From Treponema sp. (GTDB taxonomy: Bacteria > Spirochaetota > Spirochaetia > Treponematales > Treponemataceae), in the NCBI GenBank assembly GCA_024695475.1, contig JAILIC010000087.1:1-64000 (forward strand): 64,000 bases of DNA, in the 5' to 3' direction. Positions 43,835 through 51,656 of this stretch are shown here, in pieces (within the stretch, counting starts at the first letter, position 1; each line of letters begins with the position of its first letter). Under the pieces are notes generated by a model that had not been told where the DNA came from, searched no databases, and saw only the letters and a program-made list of their open reading frames with translations. Made by a program: the position numbers and the translations under genes.

Positions 43835-44854
43835 TTATGTTGTAGGCAGCAATCCTTTGTTCCAGTGCCATACAGGTTTTGCCAGTGCATTTGAGAATGG
43901 TTGTGTACGGTTAAAATCTGGCAGCCAGTCGGTGTCATCTGATAAGTCTTGATAAAAGAGGTAATCAAAATCAAAAGCTTCTATGATATCTCGTAGATCA
44001 GTATCTTCGGTTTTGGTTACGAGGCGATTTTCTATGGCTTGTAATGCCTGTGTACGGTGCTGTAATTCTGCCGGCGAGCCTTTAAACGGGACGGGTGTGT
44101 ATTGGGACATAAGTGAAATGACGGCTTTACCGTCTGCATTTTCTTTGAGCCATGAAAGTGTTTCTACGGTTTCTTCAAACCTGCCGGGGAGAAACAAATG
44201 CCTTATAATAACCCCCTGTTCTAGTTTGTCTTTTTCGATGCCATTTGCTGTTTTTGTAGAAAAACGAAGCGGATTATTTTGTATCATCCATGTAATTGCT
44301 TCTTTTGCTGCCTGAGGATAATTTGAAGCTCCAAATAACTCTTTTGAAAGTGTACTGTTGAGCGTCTTTAAGTCTGGCAACCATATATGGACAAGGTCCT
44401 TGAGGAGCTTCAGTGTTTTAACGCTTTCATATCCGCTTGAGTTCCAGCATATTGGTAGCGTAAGCCCTTTTGCTTTTGCGTCGGCAAGGTACTCTGCAAG
44501 GAGTGGTATGCAGTGACTGCCTGTGACAATATTGATGTTTTCAGCCCCTGCATCCTGAAGGTGCAAACAGATATCGGTAAAATCCTGAGATGTTATGGGA
44601 TTACCCATGCCTTGTTGTGATATTTGGTAATTTTGACAAAAAGCACATCGTAAGGTACATCCTGTGATAAAAATGGTACCACTGCCTCCATGTACAGTAA
44701 TAAGTGGTTCTTCACCAAAGTGGAGGCAGGCGGTGGCAAGCCTGATATCTGCTGGTTCTTGGCAGAATCCGGTTTTTCCCGCAAGTCTGTCTGCTTTGCA
44801 ATTACGAGGACATTGTGTGCATGATTGATACAGAAGTTCCGTTGCTTTTGTCAC
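43835..44854 (-). CDS. radical SAM protein of the PflX type
   Basis: A 339-residue protein with an N-terminal Cys cluster (CTQCPRNC, CQEP) and a radical SAM centre GCTLRCAFCQNYQIS (C-x3-C-x2-C), the layout of the PflX/COG1313 branch related to pyruvate-formate-lyase activases. The target is unknown. The start is GTG 44854, with only a weak ribosome binding site; it follows the 134-residue gene by 16 bases. Confidence 0.82.
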   Translation of the reverse strand: MTKATELLYQSCTQCPRNCKADRLAGKTGFCQEPADIRLATACLHFGEEPLITVHGGSGTIFITGCTLRCAFCQNYQISQQGMGNPITSQDFTDICLHLQDAGAENINIVTGSHCIPLLAEYLADAKAKGLTLPICWNSSGYESVKTLKLLKDLVHIWLPDLKTLNSTLSKELFGASNYPQAAKEAITWMIQNNPLRFSTKTANGIEKDKLEQGVIIRHLFLPGRFEETVETLSWLKENADGKAVISLMSQYTPVPFKGSPAELQHRTQALQAIENRLVTKTEDTDLRDIIEAFDFDYLFYQDLSDDTDWLPDFNRTQPFSNALAKPVWHWNKGLLPTT

Positions 44855-44870
44855 AGTAGAGCCAGCCTGA

Positions 44871-45275
44871 TTAGAGTGCGTTCTTTTCCATTAAAGTGCT
44901 CATCAGTGTTGTCAGCATATCGAGAGGAAGTGTTTCTGCTTCGCAGTTGACCATGCTTGCCAGTTCTTTCCAGTCGGTGTCGGTAAGAACTTCTGTATAC
45001 TCAGAACTGTTATCGAGAAATGCCTGAAAAGCAGTGAGTGCTACCAGTGAGTTGTCTGAAGGCTCGGTGCTAGGGTCCTGAGCATTGTCAATGTACTGTG
45101 AAATCCAGTAATGAGCGATGGCGGCGGGGAGTTCTCCCATTCCTCTGTTGTTATTTGAAAAGCTGGTTGCGATTTTTTCACAGAGCGTATGAGCATCAAA
45201 TGATGAACCTGTGTTAGCTCGCTCATATTTAATCATTTTATGTAAGTCTGTATAAAACTTTTCTGCTACTGTCAT
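44871..45275 (-). CDS. hypothetical 134-residue cytosolic protein
   Basis: A small, mostly helical, acidic protein (FYTDLHKMIKYERAN, LPLDMLTTLMSTLMEK). I do not recognise it. I chose ATG 45275; a longer frame starting upstream would run into the leader of the divergent PTS gene. It is probably co-transcribed with the PflX-like gene. Confidence 0.55.
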   Translation of the reverse strand: MTVAEKFYTDLHKMIKYERANTGSSFDAHTLCEKIATSFSNNNRGMGELPAAIAHYWISQYIDNAQDPSTEPSDNSLVALTAFQAFLDNSSEYTEVLTDTDWKELASMVNCEAETLPLDMLTTLMSTLMEKNAL

Positions 45276-45323
45276 GGTTACGCATAATAACAGAAAATCA
45301 GTACTATTTGAAGTGTTTTTTTC

Positions 45324-45352
45324 TTGACATTTGCATAAACTACTCATAAACT
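45324..45352 (+). promoter_or_regulatory. promoter of the PTS EIIA gene (leaderless type)
   Basis: TTGACA (45324-45329), 17 bases, TAAACT (45347-45352), six bases, ATG at 45359. No Shine-Dalgarno sequence. Confidence 0.7.
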
Positions 45353-45358
45353 AGAACC

Positions 45359-45805
45359 ATGGATTTGAGAACTGTTTTAACACCGGAAACTGTAAACCTT
45401 CATCTGAAAGGTAAAACAAAAGAAGAAATTATTGATGAAATGCTGGATATCTTGGTAGCCGCCGGTAAAGTTACTGATAAAAATGCCGCTCGTGATTGTG
45501 TTTTGGATCGTGAGCGTAAGATGTCAACAGGTATGAAACATGGTATCGCAATCCCTCATGGAAAAACAGATACAGTTACAGACTTGGTTGCATGTATAGG
45601 TATATCTGATAACCCGGTGGATTTTGATTCCTTGGATCAGGAACCATGTCGTATATTCATTATGACACTTTCTCCTGTCAATAAAACGGGGCCACATCTA
45701 CAGTTCCTTGCTGAAGTAAGTCTGTTATTTAAGAGTGCAGATAAACGTCAGCAGATTTTGGATACTCAAGATAAGGCAGAAGTTATCAAGATTCTTACTG
45801 AATAG
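45359..45805 (+). CDS. PTS EIIA domain protein (fructose/nitrogen class)
   Basis: A 148-residue PtsN/FruA-type EIIA. The phospho-acceptor His is H67 in MKHGIAIPHGKTD. No sugar permease is adjacent, so a regulatory EIIA-Ntr-like role is more likely than transport. Own promoter and terminator. Confidence 0.88.
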   Translation: MDLRTVLTPETVNLHLKGKTKEEIIDEMLDILVAAGKVTDKNAARDCVLDRERKMSTGMKHGIAIPHGKTDTVTDLVACIGISDNPVDFDSLDQEPCRIFIMTLSPVNKTGPHLQFLAEVSLLFKSADKRQQILDTQDKAEVIKILTE

Positions 45806-45837
45806 TAAGTGAATATGAACAGTATTCTGTGATTAAG

Positions 45838-45874
45838 AAGCCTTTATGCTTGTTTGCATAAGGGCTTTTTTATT
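45838..45874 (+). terminator. terminator of the EIIA gene
   Basis: AAGCCTTTATGC (45838-45849) pairs with GCATAAGGGCTT (45856-45867), followed by T's. Confidence 0.88.
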
Positions 45875-45963
45875 TCAGGCTGATAACGATTGTCAACCTG
45901 AAAAATAGGCGAATCAAGGTCTTGTGCAAAGCGTGCCTTGACCAGACGTATGTGGAGAGAGTA

Positions 45964-46470
45964 ATGAAATTAGATCCTGAATTTATATCAAAAGATCACA
46001 CCTTATTTACAGTAGGGAATGATGTAGTCGATACTGCTGATTTGCAGGTTTTGTCCTATGCAGCTATACGAGGGGGAGAAGTGCCAAAACTGGTATCTGG
46101 TAAAAAACCGATTGTATTGCAATGTGCATGGACCGCTGTGGAGTCTGAACCAGAGGTATACGATGAGTCTTATCTGGCTGATTTACGTACGTATCTCAAG
46201 GAGCTGGAGGATACAGGCTGTTATGCCGTTATTGAACCAATGGTTGATAATGCGCTGTCAGGTGATGAAGAGCGCTTTGTCGCTGCTATGAAGCATACAG
46301 CCCGCCGAATAAAGGATTGTAAATCTGTTGTAGGTTTTGCCATTCCTCAAGCTGTACAGAATGTTTCGATGTATCTTGATGAGTTATCACAGAAGCATGA
46401 ACAGTATGTTTTTTTTGGTCATAAAGAACTTACAAAGTTGTCTGAATTTGATGGTATCGTTTGGTATTGA
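45964..46470 (+). CDS. hypothetical protein, TIM-barrel-like fragment
   Basis: A 168-residue protein with alternating strands and helices (IVLQCAWTAVESEP, CYAVIEPMVD, SVVGFAIPQAV, GIVWY). The pattern resembles part of a GH5-like or cellulase-type barrel but no catalytic pair is evident, so I give no function. ATG 45964 with GGAGAGAG upstream is preferred over a TTG at 45922. A TCAAGG/CCTTGA inverted repeat (45913-45940) precedes it. Confidence 0.5.
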   Translation: MKLDPEFISKDHTLFTVGNDVVDTADLQVLSYAAIRGGEVPKLVSGKKPIVLQCAWTAVESEPEVYDESYLADLRTYLKELEDTGCYAVIEPMVDNALSGDEERFVAAMKHTARRIKDCKSVVGFAIPQAVQNVSMYLDELSQKHEQYVFFGHKELTKLSEFDGIVWY

Positions 46471-46582
46471 TTGCGATAAAAAACATATATTTCAATTGTT
46501 TTTTAGTGGTCTTTACTTGAAATAAACAGCGATTTGTGACACAATGCTACTCAATCTTTTATAAAGTGGAGTTTTTTAAGAT

Positions 46583-47362
46583 ATGGGTGATATTTCAGAA
46601 AGTTCAGAGCTTCTGAAATTATGTTGGGGTACTCTCTTTTTATGCCTGTTCTTAGTCGCAACAGCTTTAGGCGTTGGTATTCTTTTACCAGTGCAAGCTA
46701 ATGAAAATACAACTCAGTTTCAACAAATCGAAAAAAGCTTTCTATTCTCAGAAGTATGGAATGAGGAAGCAGATATTCAGGCAGAAGAATTTATTGCAGC
46801 TTCTGTGGATACCTCTGTTATTGATAAGGGACTTGAACTTTATCGCGAACCAGACTCTCGTGCAGCCGTAGAATGGTTTTATCTCCATGTAACCGGCAAG
46901 CGAGATGTTACGTATGCAATTCTTAATGAGGCTAATCGTAATGATGTGCCTTTGTCACTTGCATTTGCTTTGGCGTATATCGAAAGTCGATATAAGACTA
47001 CCGCTGTCAATCGTAATGTAAATATGTCAGTTGATAGAGGTTTGTTCCAGCTAAACAGTTTGTCTTTTCCATCATTGGGTGAAGAGGATTTTTTTGATCC
47101 AGAAACAAGTGCCCGCTATGGTATGAGACATCTTCGTTTTTGCCTTGACTTGGCTGGTGATGAAGTTACTGCTTTGGCAATGTACAATGCGGGTGCAACT
47201 CGTGTAAAGTCAAATAAAACCCCTCGTTCAACATTGATTTATGTTGATAATATTATGAAGTATAAAAACAAGCTTGATGCCATGTTTGCGGATGAAATTA
47301 TTTCATTATATCCTGCAGACCGCAGTATCGTATCTGATGCAAAGCTTGCGTATGTAAAATAA
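46583..47362 (+). CDS. membrane-anchored lytic transglycosylase (SLT domain)
   Basis: A 259-residue protein with an N-terminal membrane helix (LFLCLFLVATALGVGILLP), a linker, and an SLT/goose-lysozyme-like domain at ~125-225: ALAYIESRYKTTAV with the catalytic Glu, DRGLFQLN and AMYNAGATRV. It cleaves peptidoglycan glycan strands in the periplasm. The terminator behind it carries a Rex-like site in its loop. Confidence 0.85.
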   Translation: MGDISESSELLKLCWGTLFLCLFLVATALGVGILLPVQANENTTQFQQIEKSFLFSEVWNEEADIQAEEFIAASVDTSVIDKGLELYREPDSRAAVEWFYLHVTGKRDVTYAILNEANRNDVPLSLAFALAYIESRYKTTAVNRNVNMSVDRGLFQLNSLSFPSLGEEDFFDPETSARYGMRHLRFCLDLAGDEVTALAMYNAGATRVKSNKTPRSTLIYVDNIMKYKNKLDAMFADEIISLYPADRSIVSDAKLAYVK

Positions 47363-47371
47363 GCTCTGAAC

Positions 47372-47412
47372 AGCCATTATTGTGAAAATATTCACGGTAA
47401 TGGCTTTTTTTT
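47372..47412 (+). terminator. terminator with a Rex-like site inside the loop
   Basis: AGCCATTA (47372-47379) pairs with TAATGGCT (47398-47405), then T's. The loop TTGTGAAAATATTCACGG (47380-47397) matches the Rex consensus TTGTGAA-N4-TTCACAA at 16 of 18 positions. It lies 130 bases before rex. Confidence 0.75.
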
Positions 47413-47464
47413 ATCTTTTTTCCTTTATTTTTGCCGATCCTCCGTTTTTACATCCTTTTTTTCG

Positions 47465-47525
47465 TTGACCTGTTTATTTGTGTGGTTTATGATTATTATG
47501 TAATCACTGTTATAAATATCACAGT
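47465..47525 (+). promoter_or_regulatory. rex promoter and downstream palindrome
   Basis: TTGACC (47465-47470), 17 bases, TATGAT (47488-47493). Just after it, ACTGT at 47506 and ACAGT at 47521 frame the palindrome-like TTATAAATATCA, a possible second Rex-type operator over the start of transcription. Confidence 0.6.
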
Positions 47526-47532
47526 AAACGTA

Positions 47533-48168
47533 ATGATACAGAGTATTCCAGAACCTACTAAGCGACGATTGGTTCAAATTGCACAACTATTGTCTCAATA
47601 TATGCATGAGGGTACGGTTAAGCGTATTACCTCAAAGGATTTGCAGAGTGTTACTACGTGGTCAGACTCACTGATTCGTCGTGATATTCTGTTGTTGGGA
47701 TATAAAGGTGGGGTGTCCAATGGTTATGATGTGCAGGAGCTTTATAAGGCGATTTGTGACGGTCTGAACATTCGTCATGAAAAAAATGCTTTAAGTACCT
47801 GTTGCATTGTTGGTTTAGGACGGCTGGGCGTCGCACTGCTTGAAAACAGTATTTTTGAGGGGTCTGGCTTTTCAGTTGTTGCTGGTTTTGATTCAAGTGT
47901 AAATAGGGTAGAAGTATTACGCTCATCATTTCCTCTGTATCCAGCCTCTCAGATGGAAACAGTTATCAGACAGCAACATATTACCTTTGCAGTACTTACC
48001 GTACCTGAAAAAGAAGCTGTTGTTATGGGAAAAAGATTGGTTGACTGTGGAATTAAAGGAATTGTTAATTATACGTCAGCAGTTTTACCTGTTTCGCAAG
48101 ACATTATTGTAGAAAATGTTTCTCCAATAACGGCATTGACAAATATTGCTGCCAAATTGGCAGATTAG
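47533..48168 (+). CDS. rex: redox-sensing repressor Rex
   Basis: A 211-residue repressor: winged helix with RRLVQIAQLLSQYM and TTWSDSLIRRDILLLGYKGG, and a Rossmann domain with GLGRLGVALLE that senses NADH/NAD+. NADH releases it from DNA. ATG 47533 starts at the winged helix; the longer frame from 47431 would add a hydrophobic, unlikely N-terminus. It is followed by serC and serA, so serine synthesis, whose first step makes NADH, may be under redox control. Confidence 0.9.
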   Translation: MIQSIPEPTKRRLVQIAQLLSQYMHEGTVKRITSKDLQSVTTWSDSLIRRDILLLGYKGGVSNGYDVQELYKAICDGLNIRHEKNALSTCCIVGLGRLGVALLENSIFEGSGFSVVAGFDSSVNRVEVLRSSFPLYPASQMETVIRQQHITFAVLTVPEKEAVVMGKRLVDCGIKGIVNYTSAVLPVSQDIIVENVSPITALTNIAAKLAD

Positions 48169-48186
48169 TATAAAAGGAGTTATAAC

Positions 48187-49284
48187 ATGGCGAGAGTGTT
48201 TAATTATTCAGCGGGACCTTCTTGTTTACCGGAGGAAGTCTTACAGCAGGCTGCTTTAGAGATGATGGATTATCAGGGTACTGGACAATCCGTTATGGAA
48301 ATGAGCCATCGTTCTGCAGCATATAAACCGATTATTGCTCATGCAGAGGAGCAGGTACGCAAACTGATGAAGGTACCTGAAAACTACAAAATCCTCTTTT
48401 TACAAGGTGGTGGATTTACCCAGTTTGCTATGGTTCCTATGAATCTTGGTATTCATAAAAAGAAAGCTGCATACATTAATACCGGTATTTGGGCCTCTAA
48501 AGCTTTAAAAGAAGCAAAAAAGTATGTTGATGTAGACGTTATTGCTTCGTCAGAAGATCGTAATTACAGTTATATTCCTCGTGTTGAAAAAGTGACCGGG
48601 GATTATGATTACGTGTATATTTGTTTTAATAATACTATAAAAGGTACTCACTATGAGTATATTCCTGATACAGGTAGTATCCCTCTTGTTGCTGATATTT
48701 CATCTTGTATTTTGTCAGAACCGCTTGATATATCAAAGTTTGGCTTAGTATTTGCAGGAGCTCAAAAGAATTTAGGACCAGCTGGAGTAACGTTAGTTAT
48801 TATTAGAGATGATTTGATTACAGATACTCCTGTAGAAGGCACTCCTACTATGCTTACCTATAAGACTCATGTTGAAGGTGGCTCAATGTTTAATACCCCT
48901 CCTTGCTACTGTATCTATATGGTAGGAAAAGTTCTTGACTGGATCGAGAAGAATGGTGGTGCTGAGGGTATGCTTAAGCGCAATCAGGAAAAGGCTCAGC
49001 TTTTGTATGACTATCTGGATAATAGTCCTTACTATCATGCTACTACAGAAAAAGGTAGTCGTTCATTGATGAATGTACCATTCCTGACCAAAGAAACTGA
49101 TCCAGAAAAAGCTGAAGCAATAAACAAAAAGTTTGTTTCAGAAGCTGCAAAAGCAGGATTGGTTAATCTTGCAGGTCATCGTACTGTTGGTGGAATGCGG
49201 GCTTCAATTTATAATGCAATGCCATTGGAAGGCGTCAAAAAACTGATTGCCTTTATGGAGACATTTGCTAAAGAAAATCTCTAG
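48187..49284 (+). CDS. serC: phosphoserine aminotransferase
   Basis: A 365-residue class V aminotransferase converting 3-phosphohydroxypyruvate to phosphoserine. NYSAGPSCLPEEVL, GGGFTQFAMVPMNL, AGAQKNLGPAG with the PLP Lys, and AGHRTVGGMRASIYNAMP are SerC motifs. AAAAGGAG lies upstream of ATG. It sits between rex and serA. Confidence 0.95.
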   Translation: MARVFNYSAGPSCLPEEVLQQAALEMMDYQGTGQSVMEMSHRSAAYKPIIAHAEEQVRKLMKVPENYKILFLQGGGFTQFAMVPMNLGIHKKKAAYINTGIWASKALKEAKKYVDVDVIASSEDRNYSYIPRVEKVTGDYDYVYICFNNTIKGTHYEYIPDTGSIPLVADISSCILSEPLDISKFGLVFAGAQKNLGPAGVTLVIIRDDLITDTPVEGTPTMLTYKTHVEGGSMFNTPPCYCIYMVGKVLDWIEKNGGAEGMLKRNQEKAQLLYDYLDNSPYYHATTEKGSRSLMNVPFLTKETDPEKAEAINKKFVSEAAKAGLVNLAGHRTVGGMRASIYNAMPLEGVKKLIAFMETFAKENL

Positions 49285-49315
49285 TACGTGATACAAGAAT
49301 AAAGAGGGTAGCAGT

Positions 49316-50494
49316 ATGTTTAAAATACAAACATTAAATAAAATATCTCCAAAAGGACTTAATAATTTTCCTCGTGAGACTTATGAAGTAGCATCAAGCA
49401 TTCCTGATCCAGATGGTATTTTGGTACGATCACAGGATATGCATAATCTTAAATTATCTGAAACCGTAAAAGCTATTGCACGAGCTGGTGCAGGTGTCAA
49501 CAATATTCCTATTCAGGAAATGACTGATCGCGGTATCGCAGTCTTTAATACACCAGGTGCTAATGCTAATGCAGTAAAAGAATTGGTTATGCTTGGCTTG
49601 CTGGTTGCTTCTCGTCCGGTGTTTGCTGCACATGATTGGGTAAAAACGCTTGCTGGTAAAGGTGATGAAATTCCTGAACTTGCAGAAAAAGGTAAGTCTC
49701 AATTTGTTGGACCGGAACTTCGTGGTAAGACACTTGGTGTAATTGGTTTGGGTGCTATTGGAGCTATGGTCGCTAATACCGCCATCTCATTTGGAATGGA
49801 TGTTATTGGGTATGACCCGTATCTGTCTGTAGCTGCGGCATGGTCTCTTGATCGTCAGGTTAAACACGCAGAAACATTGGATTCTCTTTTATCAAAGGCT
49901 GATTATATTACAATCCATATTCCTCAGACAGATGATACAAAAGGCTTTTTGAATGCGGATAAGTTTAAAACCATGAAAAATGGTGTGCGTATTATTAATA
50001 TTGCCCGTGGTGGTCTGGTTGTTAATGCAGATATTCTTGCAGCTATCGAAAGTGGTAAGGTTGCTGTTTTTGTCAGTGATTTTTCTGATGATGAGTTGCT
50101 TAAAAATCCAAATGTTATTTGCTTGCCTCATCTTGGTGCTTCAACACCTGAAGCTGAAGAAAATTGTGCTGAAATGGCTGTCGCAGAGTTACGTGATTAT
50201 CTTGAGCGTGGTACGGTGAAAAACTCTGTCAATTTTCCTAAATGCAGCATTGATGAGCCAATTCCTGTTGGTGGTACACGTTTGTGTATTTCTCATAAAA
50301 ATATTCCTGGTATGGTTGCGCGCTTTACTACAATTTTAGGTGATGCAAAGTTGAACATCAACGCCATGGTTAACCAGAACAAAGGCGAGCTTGGTTATAA
50401 CCTCATTGATGTTGAAGGTCCTGTACAGGAAGTAACATTGCGGGCTTTGGCCGGTATTGAAAATGTTATAAAAGTACGCCCAATATTTGGCTAG
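49316..50494 (+). CDS. serA: D-3-phosphoglycerate dehydrogenase with ACT domain
   Basis: A 392-residue enzyme, first step of serine synthesis. GVIGLGAIGAMVANTA binds NAD; NIARGGLV and CLPHLGASTPEAEEN carry the catalytic Arg and His. Residues ~320-392 are a C-terminal ACT domain (HKNIPGMVARFTTIL) that could bind serine. AGAGGG precedes ATG. A terminator follows. Confidence 0.94.
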   Translation: MFKIQTLNKISPKGLNNFPRETYEVASSIPDPDGILVRSQDMHNLKLSETVKAIARAGAGVNNIPIQEMTDRGIAVFNTPGANANAVKELVMLGLLVASRPVFAAHDWVKTLAGKGDEIPELAEKGKSQFVGPELRGKTLGVIGLGAIGAMVANTAISFGMDVIGYDPYLSVAAAWSLDRQVKHAETLDSLLSKADYITIHIPQTDDTKGFLNADKFKTMKNGVRIINIARGGLVVNADILAAIESGKVAVFVSDFSDDELLKNPNVICLPHLGASTPEAEENCAEMAVAELRDYLERGTVKNSVNFPKCSIDEPIPVGGTRLCISHKNIPGMVARFTTILGDAKLNINAMVNQNKGELGYNLIDVEGPVQEVTLRALAGIENVIKVRPIFG

Positions 50495-50517
50495 TCCTTT
50501 TTTAAACGTTTTTTATA

Positions 50518-50550
50518 AAGAGTACACGGTACGCTAGTGTACTCTTTTTT
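50518..50550 (+). terminator. terminator of rex-serC-serA
   Basis: AAGAGTACAC (50518-50527) pairs with GTGTACTCTT (50537-50546), followed by T's. Confidence 0.88.
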
Positions 50551-50558
50551 GTATGTGC

Positions 50559-50587
50559 TTGCAGATGGTATAAAAAAAAAGTACACT
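50559..50587 (+). promoter_or_regulatory. promoter of the rhomboid gene (leaderless type)
   Basis: TTGCAG (50559-50564), 17 bases, TACACT (50582-50587), six bases, ATG 50594. No Shine-Dalgarno sequence. Confidence 0.65.
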
Positions 50588-50593
50588 ACGGAT

Positions 50594-51274
50594 ATGTCGA
50601 AAACCACTTCTACAAAAAGACTAAGAGTTACCTATAATGCACCAGTTACTCTCACATTTGCTCTTTTAGCAGTGATGGTCCTGCTCTGTAATGATAAGTT
50701 GTTTGGAGGCCATTTGGTGCAGGCATTGTTTATAGCACCTTCTCGTCAAGGGACTCCAACTGCATTTAATTGGAAAAGTATGATAGATTACATCAGGCTG
50801 TTTACTCATGTTTTGGGACATGCAGATTGGACTCATTTATTTTCAAACCTTTCTTTTATACTTTTGTTGGGTCCGCTCTTGGAAGAGCGCTATGGTCATC
50901 GCATGTTATTGCTGATGATTACCATTACCGCACTTGTAACAGGAGTTATTAATGCCTGTTTTTTACCAACAGGATTGCTTGGTGCAAGTGGAATAGCCTG
51001 TATGATGATATTGCTTGCCTCTTTTACTTCGATGTCAGATAAGGAAATTCCATTAACATTTATCCTCATTGCCATTATCTATTTTGGTCGTGAAATTGTA
51101 TCAGCTGATGCAAGCAGTAATATTGCCACATTTGCTCATATTATCGGTGGTGTTTGTGGTAGTATCTTTGGCTTCTTTATTCCTGCTAAAAAGCGAACGT
51201 CTTCGCGCTCAACAAAGATGCGAAGTCGTAAAACAATTGTACAGGAAGAACTCCCATTACAAGGTGAAGCGTAA
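50594..51274 (+). CDS. rhomboid-family intramembrane serine protease
   Basis: A 226-residue six-helix protein. THVLGHADWTHLFSN carries the L1/helix-2 His-Asn motif; LLGASG holds the nucleophile S132; FAHIIGG holds H182. It cleaves membrane proteins within the bilayer. The C-terminus is basic (KKRTSSRSTKMRSRK). The upstream in-frame start at 50537 is rejected because the promoter boxes overlap it. Confidence 0.85.
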   Translation: MSKTTSTKRLRVTYNAPVTLTFALLAVMVLLCNDKLFGGHLVQALFIAPSRQGTPTAFNWKSMIDYIRLFTHVLGHADWTHLFSNLSFILLLGPLLEERYGHRMLLLMITITALVTGVINACFLPTGLLGASGIACMMILLASFTSMSDKEIPLTFILIAIIYFGREIVSADASSNIATFAHIIGGVCGSIFGFFIPAKKRTSSRSTKMRSRKTIVQEELPLQGEA

Positions 51275-51323
51275 TAGCAAATTGTGTAGTCGCCATTAGT
51301 ATAAATGTGTTATATTATACGGT

Positions 51324-51641
51324 ATGAGCGATTGGAAAGAGACATCGGACAATGATACCGGTGTTATGGAAACTACAGATTTTGATGTTCCTCCAAATTA
51401 TGCGGTACGTTTGTACAATGATGATTATACGACAAAAGATTTTGTCGTCGCAGTTTTAGAGCGCGTTTTTCATAAATCAGAAGTAGAAGCTGTTACTCTT
51501 ATGGAAACAGTTCATAAAGAAGGCTCTGCAATTGTAGGAGTATATACCTATGATATTGCCGCGACACGTGCTGAACTGACACGGACTATTGCTAGAGAGG
51601 AAGGTTTTCCGCTTCGTGTTGATATAGTGCGTGTTGTGTAA
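51324..51641 (+). CDS. clpS: ClpS adaptor
   Basis: A 105-residue adaptor that binds N-degron substrates and delivers them to ClpA. YAVRLYNDDYTTKDFV, the metal-binding-type HKEG, and the family spacing are present. It is co-transcribed with clpA and aat. Confidence 0.92.
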   Translation: MSDWKETSDNDTGVMETTDFDVPPNYAVRLYNDDYTTKDFVVAVLERVFHKSEVEAVTLMETVHKEGSAIVGVYTYDIAATRAELTRTIAREEGFPLRVDIVRVV

Positions 51642-51656
51642 AAACTAAGGAGTATA

